DNA from: Patescibacteria group bacterium
GTDB taxonomy: Bacteria; Patescibacteriota; Gracilibacteria; UM-FILTER-43-11
DNA: 62,212 bases
Direction: 5' to 3'
NCBI GenBank assembly: GCA_029260955.1
Contig: JAJDCF010000007.1
Location: 1 to 62,212, forward strand
Numbering within the stretch: position 1 is the first letter of the stretch; the number at the start of each line of letters is the position of its first letter. The position numbers were made by a program, and so were the translations under genes. The notes under the pieces are model-generated. The model was given only the letters and a program-made list of their open reading frames with translations. It ran no database searches and was not told where the DNA came from. This document shows positions 51,117 through 60,242 of the stretch, piece after piece.

Positions 51117-53090
51117 ATGTCTTCAATTTCTCATATCAAAGGCAAGAAAATAGTTAAGGCTAAGCTAAAGCTTAAGAAGCCTCATAGTGAGACTTGTTTA
51201 GAGAAGGTTCAAGGTACTCATACATGTATGGCTGCTTCGCAAGAAATGTACCGGGATTTGGTTGAAATGGCGCATGAGGGGATCACTATGGTTGATCCGG
51301 ATGACAATCTGACTTTTGTTAATAAGCAATTTGCTAAGAGCTTGGGCTATAAGGTGAATGAGCTTGTTGGTCGTACTCTCTTTAGCCTTTCCACAAAAGC
51401 GTCGGCCACAATGATGAAGAAGGAGACAGAGAAGCGGAAAATGGGTAAGAAATCACGTTATGAAGTAGTGATGTTTCATCGAGACGGAAGTAAAAAGTAT
51501 TTTTGGCTTTCTGCTAGTCCCATGTATGGTCCTTCGCGAGAATTTATTGGCTCCATGGGAGTTTATGCAGATTTGACGGAAAAGAGGGTAATGGAGGTTA
51601 AGCTTAAGAGAAAAGTCCGACAAATCGATACTCTTTATAAAGTTTATGAGCACGCAAGAATGGTTAAGCCCTTGGGTGTGGTGCTCAATGGAATTACACA
51701 AGAAGTGTGTCAGGCCCTTCCTTCTGCCAAGCATGTTCAAGCCAAGCTTGTTTTTGATCAGAAGACTTACACATATCCAAAAAAGCTTAAGAGTTTTGTT
51801 AAAAAAATTGAGGTTCCACTAGAGATCGTGGGCATTAAAAGAGGGGTGTTGCAAGTTGGTTATAATAAAGTTTTGCCCAATATAGTTGGCGAGGATTCCT
51901 TGAAAGAGGAGAAAAAGCTGGTTAAGAATGTAGCTAAAATTCTTTGCAAGCATATGTATGCTCGCGGAGTTCTAGATCGTCATAGAGTGATTATTCAAAA
52001 GGCTTTTACCGCCATTATCATTGTTAATGACAAAAAAATTGCCTACGTAAATCCTAAGTTTTATAGGATGTTCAAGTGCAAAGAAGACCAGGCAATTGGT
52101 GAGAAGATTCGGAAGTTCTTGCCGAATTGCACTTCTCAGTGTGGGATGGATAGGAGGGTGCGAGAGTGTATTGGCAAACGTTTAACCGGGGAAAACATTG
52201 ATTTGGCGATGATTACGCAGCGCATTAGCTATCATGGTAAGCCTTCCACTCTAATTCGTGTTAACGATATTTCTGCACTGAAGAAAGCTCAGGCAAGGTT
52301 GAGCGGCTTTAATCAAGAGCTGCAAAAAACAGTGAAAGAAAAGACGCTTCATTTGGAGGAGGCAAATAAGAGACTTCAGTCTATCAATCAGCTTAAGGAT
52401 GAGTTTATTGCCATTACTTCTCACGAACTTCGTTCGCCTCTTACTTCGATACGGGGGTATCTCTCTTTTTTGGTTGAGGAAGAATCCATCGAGCAGATTT
52501 CTGATCCCTATCGGGAATATTTGATTCGAGCCTATAGCACAACCGATTCTCTAAACTATCTGATCAACAATATCCTTGATGTTTCTCGCTTGGATATGGG
52601 CCGTTTTCAACTGCAAAGGCAGGATACTGACATCATTAAGCTCACCTGTAATATTTTGGAAAGTCTTTCTTTTCAAATGAGTGAAAAGCGACTTGAACTT
52701 GAATTTGATAATTGCACTGGCCAGAATCAGCTCATTATCTCTATCGATTCGATTCGTATGTCTCAAGTTTTCAGAAACATTCTTGATAATTCCATTAAGT
52801 TCACTAAAAGGGGCAAAAAAATTAAAGTTTCAATCAAGTATCAAGCTAAAGGCAAGGGTCTTTGTATTTCTGTTGCTGACCAAGGTGTTGGAATACCTAA
52901 GGCTAAATTGGATCAGATTTTTGATAAGTTTATGCAGGTCAAAAACACTCATACGAAGTACAAAGGTGGTGTTGGATTGGGACTTTTTATTGCTAAGAGA
53001 ATTGTTGAATTGCACAAGGGGCAAATTAAAGCCGTTAAGAATATCGATGGAGGAACCACCATATCAATTCATTTGCCTTTAACCGATTAA
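51117..53090 (+). CDS. PAS-domain sensor histidine kinase (soluble)
   Basis: A 657-residue kinase without membrane segments, so it probably senses an internal signal. Domains: basic N-terminal tail; PAS 1 (about 43-157); a GAF-like or degenerate region (about 168-290); PAS 2 (about 290-390) with a Cys cluster NCTSQCGMDRRVREC (337-351) that could bind a metal or sense redox; coiled coil (390-425); HisKA with phospho-acceptor His436 in SHELRSPLTS; HATPase with N box NILDNSIKFT, G1 DQGVGIP, F box IFDKFMQV and G2 GVGLGLFIAKRI. It is followed 11 nt later by a receiver protein, its probable partner. Confidence 0.93.
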   Translation: MSSISHIKGKKIVKAKLKLKKPHSETCLEKVQGTHTCMAASQEMYRDLVEMAHEGITMVDPDDNLTFVNKQFAKSLGYKVNELVGRTLFSLSTKASATMMKKETEKRKMGKKSRYEVVMFHRDGSKKYFWLSASPMYGPSREFIGSMGVYADLTEKRVMEVKLKRKVRQIDTLYKVYEHARMVKPLGVVLNGITQEVCQALPSAKHVQAKLVFDQKTYTYPKKLKSFVKKIEVPLEIVGIKRGVLQVGYNKVLPNIVGEDSLKEEKKLVKNVAKILCKHMYARGVLDRHRVIIQKAFTAIIIVNDKKIAYVNPKFYRMFKCKEDQAIGEKIRKFLPNCTSQCGMDRRVRECIGKRLTGENIDLAMITQRISYHGKPSTLIRVNDISALKKAQARLSGFNQELQKTVKEKTLHLEEANKRLQSINQLKDEFIAITSHELRSPLTSIRGYLSFLVEEESIEQISDPYREYLIRAYSTTDSLNYLINNILDVSRLDMGRFQLQRQDTDIIKLTCNILESLSFQMSEKRLELEFDNCTGQNQLIISIDSIRMSQVFRNILDNSIKFTKRGKKIKVSIKYQAKGKGLCISVADQGVGIPKAKLDQIFDKFMQVKNTHTKYKGGVGLGLFIAKRIVELHKGQIKAVKNIDGGTTISIHLPLTD

Positions 53091-53101
53091 TACTGTAGCT
53101 C

Positions 53102-53503
53102 ATGGCTAAAACTTCAAAAAATGTTAAGGTGCTGATCGTTGAAGATAACGCGAATATCTGTGAAATGTATGCGGTTACTTTTATGCGTCGAGGTTTTACA
53201 GTTTACACAGCTCCCGATGGTCGGAGCGCTATACAAAAGTACCAGAACAAGAAGCCTGATATCATTTTGCTGGACATCATGATGCCTCATGTTGATGGCT
53301 ATAAGGTGTTAAGCGAAGTGCGAAAGGACGTGAATGAGTACACTCCGGTGATTATGCTTACGAATCTGGATGCTAATGATTTTGCCAGGGAATCGCAGCT
53401 CGAAAATATAGATGCATACCTTATAAAATCACATCACAGTCCCCGAGAGGTGGTTGATAAGACTATTGAGGTGCTTAGAATCAACAATATTGCAGTCGAA
53501 TAG
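53102..53503 (+). CDS. single-domain response regulator (CheY-like)
   Basis: A 133-residue receiver domain with no output domain. Acidic pair in IVEDN (Glu14-Asp15), phospho-acceptor Asp58 in LLDIMMP, Thr87 in MLTN and Lys109 in YLIKS are all in place. It would take phosphate from the upstream kinase and act through protein contacts, for example on the partner-switching proteins encoded just downstream. No DNA-binding output is present in the chain. Confidence 0.93.
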   Translation: MAKTSKNVKVLIVEDNANICEMYAVTFMRRGFTVYTAPDGRSAIQKYQNKKPDIILLDIMMPHVDGYKVLSEVRKDVNEYTPVIMLTNLDANDFARESQLENIDAYLIKSHHSPREVVDKTIEVLRINNIAVE

Positions 53504-53504
53504 C

Positions 53505-53533
53505 TTGAAAAAAGCTCTGTTTTATGCTAAAAT
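53505..53533 (+). promoter_or_regulatory. internal promoter for the 161-aa gene
   Basis: TTGAAA (53505-53510), 17-nt spacer, TAAAAT (53528-53533). It lies right behind the receiver gene, so the downstream genes can be expressed separately from the kinase. Confidence 0.6.
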
Positions 53534-53568
53534 AATAGGAAATAATTTTATTTTAGTAATAATTAATT

Positions 53569-54054
53569 ATGGCTGGACCAGAATCACAACCAGAGGTGTT
53601 AAGCCAAGAAGATGTTAATATTCAAAAAATGGGGGGATTCATGCCTGAAAAGAAGGCTGAGGGAACTTCAGGTGGGGCGGAGGACAAGGAGCAGAATGAG
53701 GCACTTCAAAAGAAGGCGCGAGATATGTTAGGCAAGAAACTAACTGGCGCAGTAAAGCACGTAATGAATGACCCTGAAGTTAAGGATCTAATAGATGAAT
53801 ACAAAAATGAAGGAGCTGTTCGTGAGAAAGATTTGAAAATGGTCTATGCTAAGCTTAAAATGGCTGGGACGGATTTCATAAATGGCCTCTTGAATGATCC
53901 AAATTTTCCCGGTGTAGAACATCTAGTATATAGCGACGGTGAAAGGAGTGGTGCTTATTCAGAGCGGGGGCTATTGAAGTTGGGTAATATTGCTTGTGGG
54001 ATAGATGCCGAAGCGAATGATAGTGGCGGAATTACCATTACAACACCAAAGTAA
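53569..54054 (+). CDS. hypothetical protein, 161 aa
   Basis: Not recognised. Soluble and acidic-to-neutral, with a flexible first 45 residues (Gly/Glu/Lys-rich) and a helical middle (KKARDMLGKKLTGAVKHVMNDPEVKDLIDEY, given here as its two halves 46-62 and 63-77). The C-terminal part has NDPNFPGVEHLVYSDGERSG and a possible ITI strand end. It sits inside the signalling cluster, between the receiver and the RsbW-STAS gene, so it could be a regulated target. No motif supports a specific function. Confidence 0.55.
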   Translation: MAGPESQPEVLSQEDVNIQKMGGFMPEKKAEGTSGGAEDKEQNEALQKKARDMLGKKLTGAVKHVMNDPEVKDLIDEYKNEGAVREKDLKMVYAKLKMAGTDFINGLLNDPNFPGVEHLVYSDGERSGAYSERGLLKLGNIACGIDAEANDSGGITITTPK

Positions 54055-54081
54055 TAGCTTAAGCGATATGAATATTATATT

Positions 54082-54924
54082 TTGAGCTGTGTTAGTTTGA
54101 TAAGTGATACCTCTGAAAAAATAAAAGTGCCAAAACACAAAATTGAATTCACATTACCGTCTGATCTAAAGTTCTCCGCTCTTGTGCGGCGAATTTCTGA
54201 GGAAGTATTTCATCATGTTGGCTTTAACAAAGAATGGGCTGGTCGCCTCAAACTTGTGGTTGATGAACTTTATATGAATGCTGCTCGATATGGCTCCACG
54301 ACGGATGATGACAAGATTTATCTTCTCTTTACCTTTGATGAAAGTGAAATTAGTTTTCGAATTGAAGATGAAGGAAAGGGGGAAAGAAAAACGAACGCAG
54401 AGGATCTAAAAAAATTGATAAACAAAAATACTGGTGAGGTGACTGATGTGACTAAAACAAGCGGTAGAGGCCTTGCTCTGATTTCTAATTTGTGGACCGA
54501 TGGTATGACGATAGAAGATAGTGAGCATGGCGGAATTGCCATTACTTTTACAAAGAAAATTTCTGTTGACGCACCACCACCACCTCCACCAATGAAGGCA
54601 GTTGAACTGGAATCTGCTGTTCCTACAGCTCCACAAGGTGCAAAAGAGGAAATGAAACTTTCGGGTGAAATTGATGCTGCTAATCTTGAGGAGAAGGTGA
54701 AGCCTGTCAGTGAAAAGGTTACAGCTTTGCCGGTCGGAAGCACGCTTGTGTTGGACTGTGCAGACCTCGTTTATATCAATTCAACTGTTATTGGACACAT
54801 GGCTGGCTGGCTCAACGAGCTTCAGGCAAAACAAGGCCATTTGGTACTAAAAAATACGAATGAACAAATTCGAGAAGTGCTCGATTTGGTCGGAATTAGC
54901 AAAGTAGTTTATTTGGAATCCTAA
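54082..54924 (+). CDS. fused anti-sigma-type kinase (HATPase_c) and STAS antagonist protein
   Basis: A 280-residue chain joining two proteins that are normally separate. Residues about 18-160 are an RsbW/SpoIIAB-like GHKL ATPase: N box VVDELYMNAARYG, G1 IEDEGKG, G2 TSGRGLALI. A PPPPPP hinge (164-170) leads to a STAS domain (about 188-280) with LDCADLVYINSTVIGHMAGW; Ser234/Thr235 match the residue phosphorylated in RsbV/SpoIIAA. Translation starts at TTG 54082 or GTG 54127; no in-frame ATG is available. The next gene is the matching PP2C phosphatase, 2 nt away. No sigma factor is in the window, so the controlled partner is unknown. Confidence 0.88.
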   Translation: MSCVSLISDTSEKIKVPKHKIEFTLPSDLKFSALVRRISEEVFHHVGFNKEWAGRLKLVVDELYMNAARYGSTTDDDKIYLLFTFDESEISFRIEDEGKGERKTNAEDLKKLINKNTGEVTDVTKTSGRGLALISNLWTDGMTIEDSEHGGIAITFTKKISVDAPPPPPPMKAVELESAVPTAPQGAKEEMKLSGEIDAANLEEKVKPVSEKVTALPVGSTLVLDCADLVYINSTVIGHMAGWLNELQAKQGHLVLKNTNEQIREVLDLVGISKVVYLES

Positions 54925-54926
54925 GT

Positions 54927-56114
54927 ATGCGATTTATTCGAAAAAGCATCATCGGAAAAGCCATTTTCTTTCTCATTGTACTATTGGGAGGAATTGTAGG
55001 TGGTAGCGTCTACTTGCGCAACAACGGCATGACGGAGCTTCCATCTGATTGGGTTTTGTATGGAATGATTGGAGTCTTGCTTCTAATTTTCATGGTCTTT
55101 GTGTGGGATATTTTTATTCCAATTTCTAAAGTAACTAAGCAGGTTACCAGCTTGCTAACGGGTAAGGAATATAAGCGAATTACTCCAACAACTATTGACG
55201 AAGTCGGTGTATTTACTCACTTTTTCAACGAGATTACTCAGGATCTTGAAAAGATTTCTTACGATGTGAAAGAAAGGCGTCGTATGTCTTCCGAATTGGA
55301 TATTGCATCCAACATTCAGCGCGATGTACTGCCAAAGGAAGCCCCAGAGGCTCCAGGTCTTGATGTAATGGCTAAAACCCGTTCGGCGGCGGAGGTTGGG
55401 GGTGATACTTTCGACTTTTTGACCTCAGCTGATGGTAGCCAGGTTTTTATCTACATCGGTGATGTTACAGGCCATGGTGTGCCATCTGGACTTATTATGA
55501 TGATGGTTGATACAATTGTGGAAGCCATGGTTTATCAGGGTGTTGCGAGTGGGCAGAAGCTTGTTACTCATACCAATTTCCTTCTACACCCACGCATTGC
55601 CTCACGTCTGTTTATGACTTCTGTAATGCTCAGGTGGGACAAGTCAAATCAGCAGATGTATTACACGGGAGCCGGTCATGAGCACATTCTGATTTACCGC
55701 AAAAAAACAGAAGAGGTTGAGTCAATCGCATCGGGCGGAATTGCTTTGGGAATGATTCCTGATGTGAGTAAGATTGCCCAGGAGAAACCGGTTTCTTTAG
55801 AGATAGGTGATTGCCTTGTTTTGTATACCGATGGTATTACCGAGGCAAAAAACCATACTGGTGAAATGTATGAATTAGAAAGGCTGAAAAAGGCCTTGAA
55901 GAAAAATGGCTACAAGCCATCTGTTGACGCTGTTTTTGATGGTCTGACCAAGGATTTCTCAGATTTTGTGGAGGAATATGTTCAAATAGACGACATCACA
56001 ATGATTGTGATCAAGTACATGGGTAAAGATTTTGCTTCTCAAAAAGTGAAACTTACGGTTAGTAAGGCTGATGAAGAGGGTGCTGCGAAGAGCAAAAAGT
56101 GGGACTGGAGCTAA
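54927..56114 (+). CDS. membrane RsbU/SpoIIE-type PP2C phosphatase
   Basis: A 395-residue protein: two membrane helices (about 10-30 and 43-63) around a short external loop, a HAMP-like linker (about 64-118), and a PPM phosphatase domain with AEVGGDTFDF (Asp160), GDVTGHGVPSGL (Asp179), TDGITEA and DDITMIVIK metal-binding aspartates. It would dephosphorylate the STAS domain encoded upstream. The small extracytoplasmic loop (about 12 residues) makes direct ligand sensing unlikely, so input may come through HAMP or the receiver protein. It ends in a Lys/Ala-rich tail. Confidence 0.93.
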   Translation: MRFIRKSIIGKAIFFLIVLLGGIVGGSVYLRNNGMTELPSDWVLYGMIGVLLLIFMVFVWDIFIPISKVTKQVTSLLTGKEYKRITPTTIDEVGVFTHFFNEITQDLEKISYDVKERRRMSSELDIASNIQRDVLPKEAPEAPGLDVMAKTRSAAEVGGDTFDFLTSADGSQVFIYIGDVTGHGVPSGLIMMMVDTIVEAMVYQGVASGQKLVTHTNFLLHPRIASRLFMTSVMLRWDKSNQQMYYTGAGHEHILIYRKKTEEVESIASGGIALGMIPDVSKIAQEKPVSLEIGDCLVLYTDGITEAKNHTGEMYELERLKKALKKNGYKPSVDAVFDGLTKDFSDFVEEYVQIDDITMIVIKYMGKDFASQKVKLTVSKADEEGAAKSKKWDWS

Positions 56115-56130
56115 GGTAGGGCTTTGAACG

Positions 56131-56724
56131 TTAATCAAGGTGCTTAGTGCAGTTGGAGCACACTATTTTGTGATTTTTATCTTCATCAATTTCAAATATA
56201 TTAACGCTGGTATTGTGTTGATTGTCAACATCTTGAATATCTTCATGCTTTTTGTTTGATATTACAGCTATCAGTGCCTTATTAATGCCATTGTGCCCAA
56301 CTAACAATACAGTTTCGTCATGATGCTTTGCGATTGTCTCATGGAGAAATCTTTCTACCCTGCGATATAGCATTTCCATATCTTCACCCTTTTTTGGTTG
56401 AATTTGCGTTACTTTGGAATCTTTTGCATTCCAGCCAAAATCGCTTTTTTTCTTTCCTTGAAATTCTCCTAAATTTCTTTCCCGTAAATCCTCTACGAAT
56501 TTAATTGGGGTTTTTGGGTGTAATTTCGCAATTTCTTTTGCAGTATCAGAAGCTCTGGCCAGATCACTTGAATAAATGAAATCAATTTCTTCATCCTTTA
56601 ATCTTAGGGCTACTTTTTTAGCCTGATCTACTCCGGTTGCAGAAAGTTTTCCTGGCAAATGCCCTTGCAAAATACCAGCTCTATTCTCTTCAGTTTCGCC
56701 GTGTCTTGTTATGATGAGTTTCAT
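56131..56724 (-). CDS. histidine phosphatase family protein
   Basis: About 197 residues, starting at the ATG (56724) that overlaps the glycosyltransferase stop as ATGA. Phosphoglycerate-mutase-like fold with the phosphohistidine motif TRHGETEEN, YSSDLARASDTA, catalytic acid region ERNLGEFQGK, and second His in LVGHNG. Relatives act on sugar phosphates, cobalamin precursors or phosphoproteins. Given gpmI in the window, it need not be the glycolytic mutase. The tail has CSNCTKH, a possible metal site. Co-translated with the glycosyltransferase, so a sugar-phosphate role is plausible. Confidence 0.87.
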   Translation of the reverse strand: MKLIITRHGETEENRAGILQGHLPGKLSATGVDQAKKVALRLKDEEIDFIYSSDLARASDTAKEIAKLHPKTPIKFVEDLRERNLGEFQGKKKSDFGWNAKDSKVTQIQPKKGEDMEMLYRRVERFLHETIAKHHDETVLLVGHNGINKALIAVISNKKHEDIQDVDNQHNTSVNIFEIDEDKNHKIVCSNCTKHLD

Positions 56725-57827
56725 ACATTTGTTATTAACCGATAAACTTCCTCTGCACATTTCTCCCAGGAGTATTTTTCGAGCTGTCTTGAATACGTGC
56801 TTATCAATTCTTTATTTGAATCCGGATTGTCTGCAATTTGCTTCATCAGTTTTGCAAGTGCCTGAGCATCTTCTTTTTCAAAAAATAGGGCGCTTTCACC
56901 AGCAACTTCTTTTGAGCTTGGAATATCTGATGCGATTATTGTTACGTTTGCATCCATGGCTTCCAGTAGCGGAATTCCGAAGCCCTCAAAGCGAGAAGGA
57001 AAGATGAAGCTAAGGGTATTTTTCAGAAGTACAGCTTTTTCTGTTTCGCCAATATAGCCAGTAAAAGTGATTCGATGTTTTAGTTCGGCGGGAATATCTT
57101 TTATTATTTTTTCACCGCCATGCCCTGGGAAGCCAGCTAATACAAGTTGAATATCTTCATTATCCTGGGCAAATTCACCAAAAGCTTTAATTAGCGTGTC
57201 AGTGTTCTTTTTATATTCGATGCGGCCGATGAATAAGAAGTATTTTTTTGGCTTAAGAGAGAATTTCCCCAATATTTCTTCTTCGTCCATGATCTCTGCC
57301 TTGGTAGGTGTGAAGCCAAGAGGAATGACTGAGATTTTATTGGAATCTGCCCCATAAAATTTGATTAGGTCCTGCTTGGTTGCCTCAGAGGGGGTGATGA
57401 TTCTTTTTGCGTTCTTTACGGCAAATTTGGTAGCCCAATCTAGGTAGATCCGTGAAAAAATTCCATAGCTTTCCGGTGAATACTTAAACACCACATCGTG
57501 AATTGTGATAGTGGATTTTTTAGGGTAGATAAGCGGAAGAACGTGTGAAGGCACAAATAGATTATCTATTTTTTTGCTTTTAAAAATCTCCCAACTCAGT
57601 CGAATTAGTGTCCATAGTCTGGGAAACGGTATGACTATTTGCTTTACATCTAATTCGATTTTTCTTGGGCTGATTAGGGTGATATTTTCACCGTGTTGCT
57701 TAACTAGTTCATTGATCAAATAATAAGAGTAGTTTTCGACTCCGGTTTTTCTTCCAGTGTTTGAGTAGCGGGACGCGTCAATGTAAATCATAAGACTAAT
57801 TAGGTTTGCCATTCTGGCACTCATCAT
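56721..57827 (-). CDS. glycosyltransferase family 4 (GT-B)
   Basis: A 368-residue GT-B transferase moving a sugar from a nucleotide donor to a glycan or lipid acceptor at the inner membrane face. The N-terminal domain has GVENYSYYLINEL; the C-terminal donor domain has FIGRIEYKKNTDTLIKAF, LVLAGFPGHGGE, and the EGFGIPLLEAM motif with the catalytic Glu pair. The true start may be an internal ATG (57791, giving MIYIDASRYSNTG), since the first 12 residues are not family-like. The neighbouring epimerase (6235) could supply donor sugar. Confidence 0.9.
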   Translation of the reverse strand: MMSARMANLISLMIYIDASRYSNTGRKTGVENYSYYLINELVKQHGENITLISPRKIELDVKQIVIPFPRLWTLIRLSWEIFKSKKIDNLFVPSHVLPLIYPKKSTITIHDVVFKYSPESYGIFSRIYLDWATKFAVKNAKRIITPSEATKQDLIKFYGADSNKISVIPLGFTPTKAEIMDEEEILGKFSLKPKKYFLFIGRIEYKKNTDTLIKAFGEFAQDNEDIQLVLAGFPGHGGEKIIKDIPAELKHRITFTGYIGETEKAVLLKNTLSFIFPSRFEGFGIPLLEAMDANVTIIASDIPSSKEVAGESALFFEKEDAQALAKLMKQIADNPDSNKELISTYSRQLEKYSWEKCAEEVYRLITNV

Positions 57828-57833
57828 TATAAT
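57806..57833 (+). promoter_or_regulatory. promoter of PUR-family gene
   Basis: TTGCCA (57806-57811), 16-nt spacer, TATAAT (57828-57833); start near 57840, about 26 nt before the ATG. Confidence 0.6.
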
Positions 57834-57865
57834 AGGCTAGTAATAATTTTTTAACTACAAAATAA

Positions 57866-58252
57866 ATGGCTGATGATTATCAATTTGATGACTTAGATTC
57901 TGCTTTAGACGCTAAGGAAGTGAGTGAGACAAAAACTGAAGAGAGTAGTGCTACTACTACTGACCCCGTGTCAGAGCCAGTAGCTGAACCTGCTGCTGAC
58001 CCTGTTGCTAGTACAGCAAGTGCTGGAAGTGGAGGTAATACTGGTGGTGGAAACGGTTATGCTGCTGAATTATTCTCAAAGCAAATCAAGGCTAAATTCC
58101 GTACTTTCTTTATTGATTTGAAAGAGAGCTCCAATGGCAAATTTATCAAAATTAGCGAAAAGAGCCATGGTCGTAAGAGTACGATTATGATGGATGCAGA
58201 AGATGTTCCAGTCTTCATTGAGGCACTTAAAGAAGTAAGTGATCATCTCTAA
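57866..58252 (+). CDS. PUR-family (DUF3276-like) nucleic-acid-binding protein
   Basis: A 128-residue protein. The first ~65 residues are a disordered acidic Ala/Pro/Thr/Gly linker. Residues about 68-126 are one PUR repeat: ELFSKQIKAKFRTFFIDLKES, then GKFIKISEKSHGRKSTIMMD and a final helix, as in bacterial PUR-alpha homologues that bind single-stranded DNA or RNA. Such proteins usually dimerise to form a full PUR domain. It has its own promoter and a strong terminator, so it is a monocistronic gene. Confidence 0.8.
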   Translation: MADDYQFDDLDSALDAKEVSETKTEESSATTTDPVSEPVAEPAADPVASTASAGSGGNTGGGNGYAAELFSKQIKAKFRTFFIDLKESSNGKFIKISEKSHGRKSTIMMDAEDVPVFIEALKEVSDHL

Positions 58253-58263
58253 ATCAGATAATT

Positions 58264-58297
58264 AAAAAAGGCCCCGCGATTAGCAGGGCCTTTTTTT
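58264..58297. terminator. bidirectional rho-independent terminator
   Basis: AAAAAAGGCCC and GGGCCTTTTTTT form a long stem with an 11-nt loop between the convergent PUR and rny genes; T-runs exist on both strands. Confidence 0.9.
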
Positions 58298-58307
58298 GTA
58301 TCTTGGT

Positions 58308-59870
58308 CTATTTTGCCATATCCGTGGCCCTTGTTTCTCTTATTACCTGAACTTTGATGGTGCCTGGGTAGGCCAGCTCCGCTTCAATCTTTCTGGCAAT
58401 TTCATGAGAAAGCTTGATGGCAGCCATGTCGTCTACTTTTTCGGGTCGTACGAATACACGTACTTCACGACCAGCCTGAATAGCGTATGCCTTATCTACA
58501 CCGTCAAATGAGGTTGTAAGGTTTTCCAGTTCCCTAAGACGCTTGATGTAGTTTTCTACATTCTCACTTCGAGCTCCTGGTCTGGATGCTGAAATAGCGT
58601 CAGCTGCCATGATTACAAATGCCTCAGCGGTGTTGAGTGAAATTTCCTCATGATGAGCCTCTACTGCGTGAACCACTGCTTCTGGAAGGCCATATTTCCT
58701 AAGGATGTCAGCTCCGATTAGAGCATGACTACCTTCTATTTCGTGATCGACAGCCTTACCAATGTCGTGCAGGAATCCTGCTACCTTGGCCACATGTGGG
58801 TCAGCTCCAATACTGGCTGCCAGATGACCAGCCAAAATACCTACCTCCATACTGTGCTTTATCACATTCTGACCATAACTGGTTCTAAAGCGAAGTCTTC
58901 CAATAATCTTAATCAAATCAGGATGTAGCCCCGTAATACCCATTTCGAAAGCGGCTTTTTCGCCGAATTCTTTCATCATTTGATGTACTTGCTCCTTGGT
59001 TTCTTCGACCACGGTTTCAATTCTAGCTGGGTGAATACGTCCGTCTTCTACTAATTTAGTCAGCGCTCTTTTAGCAACGTAGCGACGCACCAAATCAAAA
59101 CCAGAAATCATAATTGCGTTTGGCGTGTCATCTACAATCACATCAACGCCTGTAAGATGCTCAAAGGCATTAATATTGCGACCTTCTTTACCGATCACAC
59201 GACCCTTAATGTCGTCACTAGGTAGTTCGACAATGGTTTGTGTGGATTCAGAAGTTACATCTGAAGCAAGTTTTTGAATGGCCTGAGCTAATACATTTGT
59301 AGCTTCCTTTTGGGCACCTTCCTTAACTTCCTCATTCATTTTTTTGTAGTGGCTGACCAGCTCATCTTTGTAATCACGTTCCATGTTATTCAGAAGCATT
59401 TGCCTTGCTTCATCTTTGGTGAGCTTGGTGATATTGGCTAGCTTTTCTTCCTGCTGTTTGTAAATCGCTTCCAACTTTTCTTCATCTACTCTTAGATCTT
59501 CCCCTCTTTTTTCATAATTTAGCTTGGTCTTTTCTATCTCTGTTGTCTTCTTTTCCAGAAGATCTTCTTTAGAAATAAGGCGTTCTTCTTGCTTCTCAAG
59601 TTGACGTCTCATGGCTTGCCCTTCCTTCTTCGTCTCTTCGACGATTTCTAGGGCGCGTTTTTTTGCATCAAGGATTTTTTCCCTGAGCTTGCTCTCTGCT
59701 ACGGAAGCTTTTTGCTCAATCTCTACAAGTTTCTTTTGAGCGTGAGATATCTTTTTTTCATTGGCGTCCTCAATCTTTTTCAGATGTTTATTGCCTTCAG
59801 ATTTGAAATAAAGATAAACCCCAGCAACCCCAGCAATCATACCGACTAGTATGTAAATGATGGTGTTCAT
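58308..59870 (-). CDS. rny: ribonuclease Y
   Basis: A 520-residue membrane-anchored endoribonuclease initiating mRNA decay. N-terminal membrane helix (about 4-22), a ~180-residue Lys/Glu-rich coiled coil, KH domain with GRVIGKEGRNINAFE (about 217-231), and HD domain with GFLHDIGKAVDHE (His-Asp pair) and a second acidic site in HHEE. The length is normal. It has a consensus promoter about 215 nt upstream (60091-60118), so its leader is long and contains inverted repeats. Confidence 0.96.
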   Translation of the reverse strand: MNTIIYILVGMIAGVAGVYLYFKSEGNKHLKKIEDANEKKISHAQKKLVEIEQKASVAESKLREKILDAKKRALEIVEETKKEGQAMRRQLEKQEERLISKEDLLEKKTTEIEKTKLNYEKRGEDLRVDEEKLEAIYKQQEEKLANITKLTKDEARQMLLNNMERDYKDELVSHYKKMNEEVKEGAQKEATNVLAQAIQKLASDVTSESTQTIVELPSDDIKGRVIGKEGRNINAFEHLTGVDVIVDDTPNAIMISGFDLVRRYVAKRALTKLVEDGRIHPARIETVVEETKEQVHQMMKEFGEKAAFEMGITGLHPDLIKIIGRLRFRTSYGQNVIKHSMEVGILAGHLAASIGADPHVAKVAGFLHDIGKAVDHEIEGSHALIGADILRKYGLPEAVVHAVEAHHEEISLNTAEAFVIMAADAISASRPGARSENVENYIKRLRELENLTTSFDGVDKAYAIQAGREVRVFVRPEKVDDMAAIKLSHEIARKIEAELAYPGTIKVQVIRETRATDMAK

Positions 59871-59881
59871 AATAAATAATA

Positions 59882-59898
59882 AGGTTAATGGTTAACCT
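59882..59898. repeat. inverted repeat in rny leader
   Basis: AGGTTAA-TGG-TTAACCT, perfect 7-bp arms, centred about 20 nt upstream of the rny start. In the mRNA it would form a hairpin close to the start codon; in DNA it could be an operator. Confidence 0.45.
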
Positions 59899-60090
59899 CA
59901 AAGCTAATAAAAGTTTGATTGAGCAGCTTGTTGTTTCTCCCTGCCTAGGCAAGGTAATGATTTTTTACTTTAACAGTTGAATAAACAATTTTCAGATGGA
60001 GTAGTTGCTCAGATTAACGCTCGTATTTTATCTGATTCATAGCTCTTTTTTTGCTTCTTTAGCCCGAGATTAACAGAAATGTATATCAGT

Positions 60091-60118
60091 ATTATAGAAT
60101 CACCTAATTAATTGTCAA
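60091..60118 (-). promoter_or_regulatory. consensus promoter of rny
   Basis: Minus strand TTGACA (60113-60118), 16-nt spacer, TATAAT (60091-60096). Start about 60084. A perfect inverted repeat CAAACAA-TAT-TTGTTTG (60116-60132) overlaps the upstream edge of the -35. Confidence 0.7.
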
Positions 60119-60207
60119 ACAATATTTGTTTGGCTATTTTAAGCCATTTAGCTTTTTTAAGCACTAGTTTAACCCCCTCAGTCTTTGTCTTTTTTCTATA
60201 AAACCCC

Positions 60208-60236
60208 TTGCTATGTTGAGATAATTTTGGTATAAT
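60208..60236 (+). promoter_or_regulatory. promoter of predicted ncRNA
   Basis: TTGCTA (60208-60213), 17-nt spacer ending TGG, TATAAT (60231-60236); an extended -10 consensus. Start about 60243. It diverges from the rny promoter. Confidence 0.75.
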
Positions 60237-60242
60237 GATATG

